The notes under the pieces: model-generated
Seen by the model: the letters and a program-made list of their open reading frames with translations, nothing else
The model's database searches: none
Told to the model about the DNA's origin: nothing
Source: Flavobacteriales bacterium
GTDB lineage: Bacteria; Bacteroidota; Bacteroidia; Flavobacteriales_D; Sanyastnellaceae
Assembly (NCBI GenBank): GCA_011524845.1
Contig: WTJL01000031.1
Span: 1-5,998 of the forward strand
Direction: 5' to 3'
DNA: 5,998 bases
In this document: positions 1 through 5,876 of the stretch, one piece after another
Layout of the letters: each line of letters opens with the position of its first letter
Position numbering within the stretch: the first letter of the stretch is position 1
Translations under genes and position numbers: made by a program

Positions 1-224
1 TCGAGGCCGAGTCGTTTGAGCACCGCTTGAACCTCGGCCTCGGTTTTTGTGAGCTTGCCCTGACAGTAATCGAGCAAGGCGCTGGCGCGCTGAAGCTTGG
101 CGGTCAACTCGTCGATGCCGAGTTGGTTGCTTTGCATTTGGCCCAGGATGTCCTGAAGCTCTTGGACGGCTGCGTCGTAGGAGGTGCCGTCGTCGACGGA
201 AGGAGGGGTGTGGGCGTCACTCAT
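1..224 (-). CDS. xseB: Exodeoxyribonuclease VII small subunit XseB (3' end cut by window edge)
   Basis: Small subunit of exonuclease VII, the cytoplasmic enzyme that degrades single-stranded DNA from both ends into oligonucleotides; several XseB chains wrap each XseA. The 74 complete codons read MSDAHTPPSVDDGTSYDAAV at the start and continue as an amphipathic two-helix protein. The family pattern is clear: a YDAAVQELQDIL helix at about residues 17-27, then a GIDELTAKLQRAS turn and helix at about 36-48, then LLDYCQGKL at about 50-58. Family members are usually 60-85 aa, so nearly the whole protein is present. The ATG lies within the last codons of xseA (8-bp overlap including the xseA stop), the usual arrangement for these two genes, and suggests translational coupling. 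There is no separate promoter. Recognition is confident; only the true C-terminus is unseen. Confidence 0.93.
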   Translation of the reverse strand, partial: MSDAHTPPSVDDGTSYDAAVQELQDILGQMQSNQLGIDELTAKLQRASALLDYCQGKLTKTEAEVQAVLKRLGL

Positions 225-1482
225 CGTTGGGCGAAGTTACGTGGGTCACCGTGACCTTGGCTTCTCCACGGTGAAAGCGAAGGGAGAGTTCGTCGTTCAA
301 GGCCAAATCCCCCGCATCCCTCACCGCTTTTCCGTCCTTCCTGGCCACGGCAAAGCCGCGTTCCAAGGTCTTGTCAGGATTGAGGGCGTCGACGGTGGTG
401 GCGAGGTGGCCCATGCGTTGCATGTGGCGCTCCAGGGCTTGCCGTGCCCATGAGCTCAGTTGTTCTCGGGCGTGGCTCAGCCGAACGCCCTCTGCGGCGA
501 GCAATTGACGGGGCTGGAGCTTCAGGGTCTGGAGGTCCTTGGCGAACCGCTCGCGTTCCCACGTCAACCGGTGCTGCACCCGTTGCCCCATGGCCAGGCT
601 CCACTCCGCGAGGCGGGACCGCTCGGTCACCAAACGGTCGACCAAGAAGTCGGCCACGGCGGTCGGGGTTTTGAAGTGGCGGTGCGCCACGAGGTCCACC
701 ACGCTCAGGTCGGTTTCGTGTCCGATCCCCGTCAGCACGGGATGCGTGGCCTGCGAAATGGCGAGGCACAGGTCGAGGTCGTTGAAGGCGTCGAGGTCCA
801 GGGCGGAACCGCCGCCGCGCACCATGACCACGGCGTCGGGCGCCCAGGCCTCAGCACGTGCCAGCGCCTCGATGAGCGTGGGCGGGGCGTCTTTGCCCTG
901 CACCGTGGCTGGAAAGACCTCCACGTCAAAGCCCACGCCCCATTCGTTCTTCATCAGGTGCACCGCAAAGTCCCGAAACCCGGACGTTCCTGGCGATCCA
1001 ATCAACGCGATGCGTTGCACGAGCCGGGGCAGAGGGACGCCTCGGTTGAGTTCCATTGCCCCTTGGGCCTTTAACGTGGCCAGGGTGGCTTGCTTGCGCC
1101 GCTCGGCCTCGCCGATCATGGCCGACAGGTCGATTTCCTCGACGACCAGGCTGACGCCGTACACGGGGTGGTAGTTCACGCGGCCGCTGAATACGATTTC
1201 CGTGCCGCGGGACAGGACCTGCGACGTGGCGTCGCCCAAGGCTTCGCGAACGGCGGCCAGTTGCGATTTCCACAAGGTGCCGCGCATGACCGCGAGGCGT
1301 TGACCTTGCGCTTCCTCCACCAGTTCGAGGTACATGTGGCCTGCGGGGCTTTGGGAGATCTTGGCGATCTCTGCCTTGAACCACAGGGCACGATCCGACG
1401 TCACGCGTTCAAGCGTGCGTTTCAGGCTCTCCCCAAGCTGAGAGAGCGTGTAGATTTTCCGTTCGTCCGAGGCGTCGCTCAA
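217..1482 (-). CDS. xseA: Exodeoxyribonuclease VII large subunit XseA
   Basis: Catalytic subunit of exonuclease VII, acting on single-stranded DNA in repair and recombination. It is 421 aa from the chosen start, close to the usual 400-460. Residues about 10-120 fit the N-terminal OB-fold that binds ssDNA (IYTLSQLGESLKRTLE, then a GRVNYHPVYG segment near 100-109). The catalytic domain follows: IALIGSPGTSGFRDF near 158-172, VRGGGSALDLDAFND at 221-235, and GIGHETD at 252-258, then a TPTA motif. The C-terminal third is helical and charged, as in the coiled-coil arm that carries XseB. Start choice: no ATG precedes the OB-fold. The TTG at 1482 overlaps the upstream stop as TTGA and gives MSDASDERK. 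Another in-frame TTG lies six codons upstream, at 1500, inside the preceding gene. Expression probably depends on read-through from the upstream secreted-protein gene. Confidence 0.93.
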   Translation of the reverse strand: MSDASDERKIYTLSQLGESLKRTLERVTSDRALWFKAEIAKISQSPAGHMYLELVEEAQGQRLAVMRGTLWKSQLAAVREALGDATSQVLSRGTEIVFSGRVNYHPVYGVSLVVEEIDLSAMIGEAERRKQATLATLKAQGAMELNRGVPLPRLVQRIALIGSPGTSGFRDFAVHLMKNEWGVGFDVEVFPATVQGKDAPPTLIEALARAEAWAPDAVVMVRGGGSALDLDAFNDLDLCLAISQATHPVLTGIGHETDLSVVDLVAHRHFKTPTAVADFLVDRLVTERSRLAEWSLAMGQRVQHRLTWERERFAKDLQTLKLQPRQLLAAEGVRLSHAREQLSSWARQALERHMQRMGHLATTVDALNPDKTLERGFAVARKDGKAVRDAGDLALNDELSLRFHRGEAKVTVTHVTSPNDE

Positions 1483-2273
1483 CGCAAGGCCAACTTCCAA
1501 GACTGGCGCTGGCCGCGCTCAGACACGAAGTTCACCACCGTGGTGCCGGAAGCGTTCCACGTCAAGGGTTGTCCAGCGGCCGCATCCTGGGCCAAGACCA
1601 CGCGGCCTGCGAGGTCGGCCACCACCAGGCGCCCTGCCTCGGGCGTCGTCCACGTCCAGGTGTCGCCGAGCGGCATGGGGCGTGCCCACGCGTCGACGTT
1701 CACGTCGGCGAGGCCGTCGGTGTTGGTCATCTCAGGCACAGACAGCGTCGCGGCGAGGTAGCCGTCTCCGTTGGTCGAGCCGTTGCCGTTCACTTCGAGG
1801 GCGCTCATGTAGAAGTCAGCGCTGCCGGAACCCGCCTCGGGTGCCGTCCAGCTGACCTCAAACACGTTGGCGGAACTCGACGCGTTGTGCTCGACGATGT
1901 GGCGGCCATCGACGTCCTGCAACTGGGCGTTGGACGACGGGGCGCTGAAGGCACCGGCGTTGGAGCCGTCGGCCAGCACGGCAGTGCTTTGCATGCCGTA
2001 GGACGACGAGGCGTCGCCTCCTGCAATCACCATGCGAACCAGGTATTCTTGGCCTGGGACGTATTCCGTCACGGCACCTTGCGTGGCGGCGTCAATCACT
2101 TCAAACGACGCGTTGGCCGACGTCGATCCGTTGTGGCAGCTTGTGCACACAGGGTCAGAGCCGGGGGCGCCAGTGCGGTCGCGGTTTTGGGCTTCAGCCA
2201 CCCCCTGAGAAGAGGCGACAAGGCCAATGACACCAGCGGACACGGCCAAAAGGAGAAGTGACGAATGTTTCAT
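1479..2273 (-). CDS. Secreted CXXCH protein, reeler/choice-of-anchor V-like, with probable T9SS C-terminal sorting domain
   Basis: A 264-aa exported protein. Residues 1-28 form a classical signal peptide: MKH, a long hydrophobic run, then cleavage probably after A-E-A (28). The mature N-terminus has RTGAPGSDPVCTSCHNG at about 33-49, in which C43, C46 and H47 form a CXXCH c-type haem site. Residues about 55-195 are Ser/Gly/Ala/Asn-rich beta-strand sequence (EYVPGQEYLVRM, YGMQSTAVL, FEVSWTAPEAG) that resembles the reeler-like 'choice-of-anchor V' proteins of Bacteroidota. The last 65 or so residues (ARPMPLGDTW, AGRLVVADLAGRVVL, final KLALR) look like a type A T9SS sorting domain, although the usual YPNP motif is degraded. 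I infer export, possible haem attachment in the periplasm, then T9SS secretion or surface anchoring. Substrate or partner is unknown. The ATG at 2273 is preferred over an in-frame TTG at 2300. Its stop overlaps the likely xseA start. Confidence 0.8.
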   Translation of the reverse strand: MKHSSLLLLAVSAGVIGLVASSQGVAEAQNRDRTGAPGSDPVCTSCHNGSTSANASFEVIDAATQGAVTEYVPGQEYLVRMVIAGGDASSSYGMQSTAVLADGSNAGAFSAPSSNAQLQDVDGRHIVEHNASSSANVFEVSWTAPEAGSGSADFYMSALEVNGNGSTNGDGYLAATLSVPEMTNTDGLADVNVDAWARPMPLGDTWTWTTPEAGRLVVADLAGRVVLAQDAAAGQPLTWNASGTTVVNFVSERGQRQSWKLALR

Positions 2274-2337
2274 AGCCGGAAGTTCGGAAGAATCGTCCAA
2301 TCAATTCGCGTATCTTTCCATAACGAACGACGGCTTC
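2274..2337. promoter_or_regulatory. Divergent intergenic region, presumed to hold promoters for both directions
   Basis: This short gap separates two divergent transcription units, so promoters for both should lie here or just inside the coding sequences. It is visibly more A+T-rich than its surroundings. A TATCTTTC at 2311-2318 on the plus strand partly resembles the Bacteroidota -7 element (TAnnTTTG), but I find no TTG/TTTG partner about 19 bp upstream. No convincing consensus is seen on the minus strand. The assignment rests on gene arrangement, not on motif quality. Confidence 0.3.
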
Positions 2338-3156
2338 TTGGATTCCTCTCTCTACCATACAGTTCCGGATTTGGAACAGCGCTACCGGCAGTCCATTGAG
2401 GACATGCAATACGCGCGGACCATCCAATCCATGATGGCGCCCACGGCGGAGCAATTGGACGCGTCGTTTCCCGAGTGCATGGTCTACGACCGGCCCATGG
2501 ACCGGTTGAGCGGCGACTTCTTGTTTGTGGCTGAAAAGGACGACATGGCCTACCTCGCGGCATGCGACTGCACGGGGCACGGCATGAGCGCGGCGTTGAT
2601 GACCGTGCTTGCGCGGGAGAAAATGTGGCAAGCCTTGAGCAAGGCGTCTGGACCTGCGCACCTGTTGACGCGTTTGGACGAGAAGTTCAGGGCGGCCATG
2701 ATGAAGGGGGACACCCACGCCATGCGCGCCATCGGCATGGGTCTCGACCTCGGCGTGATCGCCTACAACCATCAGCTGCAGCAGATCCGCTTTGCGGGGG
2801 CCAAACGCCCGCTCTGGATCGTCCGCAACGGCAAGTTGCTCGAATTCAAAGGCACGTCCCGTTCCATTGGAGGCGCCTACTGGCGTCAGATTCCTTTTGT
2901 CGAAACCACCCTTCAGGTGCGTCCGGGCGACTCCATTTTCATGTTCTCGGACGGCGTGTCGGACCAGTTTGGCGGGCCCTACGACCGGAAGTTGAAGCTC
3001 AAGGGACTGCGAACCCTCATTCTGCTCCTCGCCGAATTGCCGCCCGCGGACCAGCACGAATTCATCAAGACGTGGCTCACGTCGTGGCAGGGAGACCTCC
3101 CGGCGACGGACGACCAGTTGCTCCTTTCTTTCAGGGTTCCGACCTTGGAGGAATGA
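2338..3156 (+). CDS. Stand-alone SpoIIE/PP2C-type serine/threonine phosphatase
   Basis: A cytoplasmic metal-dependent protein phosphatase of the SpoIIE/RsbU type. Such enzymes typically dephosphorylate anti-sigma-factor antagonists or other phosphoproteins. It is 272 aa from the chosen start. A short N-terminal helix (DLEQRYRQSIEDMQYARTIQ, about 11-30) is the linker usually found just before this domain. The metal-binding signatures are present: LSGDF with D60, CDCTGHG with D77 and G80-G82, FSDG with D205, and ATDDQLLL with D258/D259. FAGAKRPLWIVRNGK (152-166) and SIGG (176-179) are also typical. No receiver, GAF, HAMP, TPR or membrane segment precedes the domain, so the input signal is not encoded here. 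The start is uncertain: TTG 2338 avoids the divergent gene; the in-frame ATG at 2227 would overlap that gene by 47 bp, and the ATG at 2404 would cut the linker helix. The stop overlaps the next start (ATGA). Confidence 0.85.
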   Translation: MDSSLYHTVPDLEQRYRQSIEDMQYARTIQSMMAPTAEQLDASFPECMVYDRPMDRLSGDFLFVAEKDDMAYLAACDCTGHGMSAALMTVLAREKMWQALSKASGPAHLLTRLDEKFRAAMMKGDTHAMRAIGMGLDLGVIAYNHQLQQIRFAGAKRPLWIVRNGKLLEFKGTSRSIGGAYWRQIPFVETTLQVRPGDSIFMFSDGVSDQFGGPYDRKLKLKGLRTLILLLAELPPADQHEFIKTWLTSWQGDLPATDDQLLLSFRVPTLEE

Positions 3157-3536
3157 AAAAGATCCTGCCCTTGTTGGTGGCCGCTGCGGTGGCCGGAGGT
3201 GTGGTGGCGTATTCGATGTACAACAAGCCGCACAAGGACTATGGCGCGGCAGAGGTGGCCCAAACCTGGACGTCCCACGACCTCGTCTCATGGTACAGCA
3301 GCCATCCCGCCGAGGACCATGCCCAATGGCAGGACAAGGTGGTGCTGGTCGAAGGCCCAGTGTCGTCCAACTCCGACCAAGGCGTCGTGCTGTCTCCAGG
3401 GGTGGCAGTGACTTGGGAGGTCGGCAAGGCCCCCACAGGCGCGTTGGAAGGGACGGTTCAAGTCAAAGGCCGAATCGTGGGGTTCGACGACTTGTTTGGC
3501 GAGGTTCGCCTCGACCACGCGCAGGTTGTCGACTGA
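3153..3536 (+). CDS. Small membrane-anchored OB-fold (tRNA_anti-like) protein
   Basis: A 127-aa protein with an N-terminal hydrophobic segment (MKKILPLLVAAAVAGGVVAY, 1-20) that could be a membrane anchor or uncleaved signal, followed by SMYNKPHKDY. The remainder is a compact beta-rich domain: DLVSWYSSHPAEDHAQWQDK near 43-62, then VVLVEGPVSS, AVTWEVGK, TVQVKGRIVGFDDLFGEVRL and a closing DHAQVVD. This layout matches the tRNA_anti-like OB-fold family that I recall as common in Bacteroidota, where the MYNKPH stretch after the anchor recurs. Its function is unknown and binding of nucleic acid should not be assumed, because the domain would sit outside the cytoplasm. The ATG overlaps the phosphatase stop as ATGA. 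A GGAGGA directly abuts the ATG, too close to act as a normal Shine-Dalgarno, so translation probably relies on coupling. Confidence 0.78.
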   Translation: MKKILPLLVAAAVAGGVVAYSMYNKPHKDYGAAEVAQTWTSHDLVSWYSSHPAEDHAQWQDKVVLVEGPVSSNSDQGVVLSPGVAVTWEVGKAPTGALEGTVQVKGRIVGFDDLFGEVRLDHAQVVD

Positions 3537-3551
3537 CGATCCAGACCATCT

Positions 3552-3599
3552 TCCCGTCCTCCATCCCGTCCTCCATCACGTCGTCCATCACGTCCGCCA
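3552..3599. repeat. Four tandem 12-bp repeats in an intergenic gap
   Basis: Four adjacent 12-bp units run without spacers: TCCCGTCCTCCA twice in identical form, then TCACGTCGTCCA and TCACGTCCGCCA, each differing from the first at two positions. They occupy the middle of the 126-bp gap between the OB-fold gene and the ArsC-like gene. The flanking CCATC at about 3546 and CCATCCG at 3597-3603 look like decayed ends. The unit is four codons long, so expansion would not shift a frame, but no gene reads through it. The array could be neutral slippage DNA, a 5' leader element of the downstream gene, or a protein-binding array; the sequence does not say which. Confidence 0.85.
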
Positions 3600-3662
3600 T
3601 CCGCCCCAAGGCTTGACGATTTCTTCATCTGTGCGTGTGGGAGGAACCCCGAAGTTTGTGCC

Positions 3663-4406
3663 ATGCGCTTCACGCTTTTCTCCGCATCCGTCGCCTTCGG
3701 CATCTTGGCCGTGTTTGCGACTTCGTCCTGCACCTCCTCGACCCCCAACCTCATGAACGTGGATTCCTTGACCCCCGCGCTGGCCGCCACCGCATCGGAA
3801 CTGTTGGCGGACACGGCCAGCGTGTCCGACGATCGCAAGCCTGAGCTTCAGGCCTTGGCCCAATGGGTGGCCGAGTCTTTGACGGCTGATGGGCAGGCCG
3901 ACCTGATCTTCATTTGCACGCACAACAGCCGTCGCAGCCATCTGTCCCAGGTGTGGGCGCAAGTGGGCGCAGAGATGGCCGGGTTGAAGGGCGTGAGGAC
4001 GTTCAGCGGCGGCACCGAAGCGACGGCCTGCAATTCACGCACCGTGGCCGCCATGGAACGCGCGGGCTTCGAGGTCGTTCCGGTCGACACCCTCCACGGG
4101 GCGAGCAACCCCACCTACGCGGTGAGCGCCATGCCGTCCGCCCAGCCTATGCCGTGCTTCAGCAAAACGTACGGGGACGACGCCAATCCCCAAGACGGTT
4201 TCGCGGCGGTGATGACGTGCAGCAGCGCGGACCGAGGTTGTCCTGTGGTGTACGGCGCAGCTGGACGCTTTGCCATCCCTTACGTCGACCCCAAGGTCAG
4301 CGATGGCACGCCGCAAGAAGCGGCCACGTACGACGCGCGGCTGCGCCAGATCGGAACAGAAATGCTGTACATGATGGGGCAAGTGGCCGAGCGCGTCAAG
4401 CGCTGA
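3663..4406 (+). CDS. Low-molecular-weight phosphatase / thioredoxin-type arsenate-reductase-like protein with possible lipoprotein signal
   Basis: A 247-aa member of the LMW protein-tyrosine-phosphatase fold. The catalytic P-loop is ICTHNSRRS, with nucleophile C85 and R91 (CX5R). The general-acid Asp is probably D209 in YVDPK. C186 and C193 (C-SSADRG-C) have the same CX6C spacing as the redox-relay cysteines of Staphylococcus-type ArsC, which argues for arsenate reductase chemistry over plain tyrosine phosphatase. FSGGTEATACN (114-124) and SDGTPQEAATYD (213-224) resemble Bacteroidota homologues annotated as low-molecular-weight phosphatases. From the first ATG the protein begins MRFTLFSASVAFGILAVF, then ATSSC23, a lipoprotein-like signal with a weak lipobox. 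Starting at M31 (position 3753) would give an ordinary cytoplasmic enzyme of about 217 aa. No arsenic operon genes (arsR, arsB/acr3) lie nearby. The 3' end overlaps the convergent Nramp-like gene by 11 bp. Confidence 0.85.
   Translation: MRFTLFSASVAFGILAVFATSSCTSSTPNLMNVDSLTPALAATASELLADTASVSDDRKPELQALAQWVAESLTADGQADLIFICTHNSRRSHLSQVWAQVGAEMAGLKGVRTFSGGTEATACNSRTVAAMERAGFEVVPVDTLHGASNPTYAVSAMPSAQPMPCFSKTYGDDANPQDGFAAVMTCSSADRGCPVVYGAAGRFAIPYVDPKVSDGTPQEAATYDARLRQIGTEMLYMMGQVAERVKR
4390..4404. other. Short GC-rich inverted repeat spanning the convergent stop codons
   Basis: AGCGC-GTCAA-GCGCT is a perfect 5-bp stem with a 5-nt loop at the point where two convergent genes overlap. The minus-strand stop (4396-4398) lies in the loop and the plus-strand stop (4404-4406) begins at the last base of the stem. 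There is no T-tract on either side, so it is not a standard intrinsic terminator. It may be coincidental in GC-rich coding sequence. Confidence 0.3.
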
Positions 4407-5682
4407 CCATCGTCCACGCGTAGAACAGGCTGAAAGCGGTCAAAAAAGCAAGGCCGAGCCACGCCCAAACCCGCATCCCTCGACCAGGCCGAGCCTCTTG
4501 CGGAAAGGCCTCTGACGTCACAAGCCGCAGGTTGCACCACGCGATCACCGGTGCCACCAAGAAAGACAGCGTCGTGGCCAAGTCGACCAGCCCCTTGAGC
4601 TGGCCTCGGAACGCGAGCACAATCGCGAGTCCGCCTCCTGCCACAAGCAACAACGCGGCACGGTGAAGCGCTGGGCTCCGCGCCGAGTCTGTGGCCGCGG
4701 CCCACGCACGGTCCAAGCTGCGGGCGTACCCGTCGAGGACGGTGATGCACGTGCTGAACATGGCGCTGAACGCGGCAGCCCCCATGATCGGGGTGCTCCA
4801 CGTTCCCATGGCCGACCCGTACATCGACACGATGCCGGAGGCAAAGGCGGCGCTGCCGTCCGGGAGGGGCGTGGCCGTCCGGTGCAACAGCAACGCGCCC
4901 ATGGTCAGGAACCCCATGGCCAGGACCACGGAGATCGCGAACCCAGCGTTGAATTCGGTCAGGGTTTCGCGCAGGGTGGGGCGGTAGCCTGAAGCTTGGA
5001 TGCGTTCCAACGTCCAAAAACTGTTCCACGCGCTCAAATCCACGGCCGTGGGCATCCAGCCCATCAACGCCACCACAAAGGCGAGTCCGGCGGGCGTGGT
5101 CCAGTCCCATTCGGCCAGTGGCGCCGTGGTGGCTGGTGGGGGAGACGCCACGGTCAGCGCCACGGCCGTGACCGTGGACACCAACAGCACACCCGCGAGG
5201 AGCTTGATGACCTTGTCCAGGGCGTTGAACTTCCCCACCCAAAGAAGCGCCGTGCATCCCACGAACAGGGCGACGGTGACGGACGACGTGAGCGGGGTCC
5301 CCGCCCGCGCCGACACCCCGAGCAGGTTGTCGAGGAAGGCCCCGGTCACCATGCCCACGGCCGCCATCACAAAGAAGCACGTCCCCAACGTCAGGGCGAG
5401 GTACATCCACGAGGCGCCTTTCCCGAGACGTCGAAACCCCTCGATGAGGGACTCGCCCGAGGCCGAGGCGTAACGCGAGCCAAACTCAAAAAACGGATAC
5501 TTGGCCGCGTTGGCGGCGAGCACGGCCCACACCAGCCCAAACCCCGCCACGGCCCCTGCCCGTGTCGATTGCACGAGGTGGGACACGCCGATGCACGCCG
5601 AGGCGAACAGGATGCCAGGCCCCAACACCCGCAGCCATCGAGAGGTGGACGGAGAGGGGGTGTTGGCGGAGGCTTCAGGCAT
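4396..5682 (-). CDS. Divergent Nramp-family transporter with altered TM1 and TM6 metal-site motifs
   Basis: A 428-aa inner-membrane protein with about eleven hydrophobic helices, in the range of Nramp/MntH proteins. Residues 21-44 (GPGILFASACIGVSHLVQST, then RAGA) align without gaps to Nramp TM1, where the usual metal-binding DPGN is GVSH (32-35). In TM6 the usual MPH is MPT (210-212), so the Met and Pro stay but the His is lost. KYPFFEFGSRYASASGESL (61-79) is well conserved with the Nramp TM2-TM3 region. The fold is therefore Nramp-like, but the Asp and Asn ligands for Mn2+/Fe2+ are gone, so the substrate cannot be named. The N-terminus up to about residue 16 is Ser/Thr/Pro-rich and cytoplasmic. 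The ATG overlaps the upstream stop (TGATG), so the gene is the last in a coupled operon. The bordering genes give no clear hint to substrate. Confidence 0.85.
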   Translation of the reverse strand: MPEASANTPSPSTSRWLRVLGPGILFASACIGVSHLVQSTRAGAVAGFGLVWAVLAANAAKYPFFEFGSRYASASGESLIEGFRRLGKGASWMYLALTLGTCFFVMAAVGMVTGAFLDNLLGVSARAGTPLTSSVTVALFVGCTALLWVGKFNALDKVIKLLAGVLLVSTVTAVALTVASPPPATTAPLAEWDWTTPAGLAFVVALMGWMPTAVDLSAWNSFWTLERIQASGYRPTLRETLTEFNAGFAISVVLAMGFLTMGALLLHRTATPLPDGSAAFASGIVSMYGSAMGTWSTPIMGAAAFSAMFSTCITVLDGYARSLDRAWAAATDSARSPALHRAALLLVAGGGLAIVLAFRGQLKGLVDLATTLSFLVAPVIAWCNLRLVTSEAFPQEARPGRGMRVWAWLGLAFLTAFSLFYAWTMVSA

Positions 5683-5876
5683 CAGTGCGGAAGGCCTTCG
5701 CCGTCAAGCGGGGTGTTGTCCTGGTCTTCGAGGTGGTCCAAATGGCGGTACGTCACGTACATCTTCCAGCCGACGATGGCTTTTTGGACACCGCTCAATC
5801 GGGTCAAATCTGGCGCCTTGTGGATGGAAGGCAGCAAGGCTTTGTTCAGCCGTGAAAGAAGGCCCCAAATGCTCAT
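5682..5876 (-). CDS. Small conserved-looking protein of unknown function
   Basis: A 64-aa protein starting MSIWGLLSRLNKALLPSIHK, followed by LTRLSGVQKAIVGWKMYVTY and an acidic, probably disordered tail (HLEDQDNTPLDGEGLPH). The basic, amphipathic N-terminus with the LNKALLPS motif and a later AIVGW-YVT motif resembles short uncharacterised Bacteroidota proteins that I recall, but this was not searched. It has no clear transmembrane helix or signal peptide; the N-terminal helix might lie on the membrane surface. Support for it being real comes from its position: its ATG overlaps the preceding stop (ATGA), and its stop overlaps the Nramp-like start (TGATG), so it sits coupled between two genes. 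It may be an accessory protein of the transporter, which is only inference from gene order. Confidence 0.7.
   Translation of the reverse strand: MSIWGLLSRLNKALLPSIHKAPDLTRLSGVQKAIVGWKMYVTYRHLDHLEDQDNTPLDGEGLPH

Noticed and set aside
539..1174. Plus-strand open frames opposite xseA
   Set aside because: They are Ser/Arg-rich and overlap the conserved catalytic motifs of xseA on the other strand.
2274..2300. Extended start of the secreted protein at TTG 2300
   Set aside because: It would add nine polar residues (DDSSELPA region) before a normal MKH signal-peptide start; the ATG at 2273 gives a standard signal peptide.
2194..3291. A long open frame on the minus strand opposite the SpoIIE-like and OB-fold genes
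   Set aside because: Its translation is Arg/His/Pro-rich with no recognisable domain, and the opposite strand carries clear PP2C motifs. It is a shadow frame produced by high GC at third codon positions.
3552..3599. Possible CRISPR array
   Set aside because: Units are 12 bp, directly adjacent with no spacers, and no cas gene is present.
3613..3618. TTGACG as a -35 box for the ArsC-like gene
   Set aside because: No TATAAT-like or Bacteroidota TAnnTTTG element lies at suitable spacing downstream, and Bacteroidota rarely use that consensus.
3663..4406. An arsenic-resistance operon
   Set aside because: Only the ArsC-like gene is present; neighbours encode no ArsR, ArsB/Acr3 or thioredoxin.
4280..5410. 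A long minus-strand open frame inside the Nramp-like gene
   Set aside because: It is a different frame of the same strand with Arg/Gly/His-rich low-complexity translation; the Nramp-like frame has membrane helices and conserved motifs.
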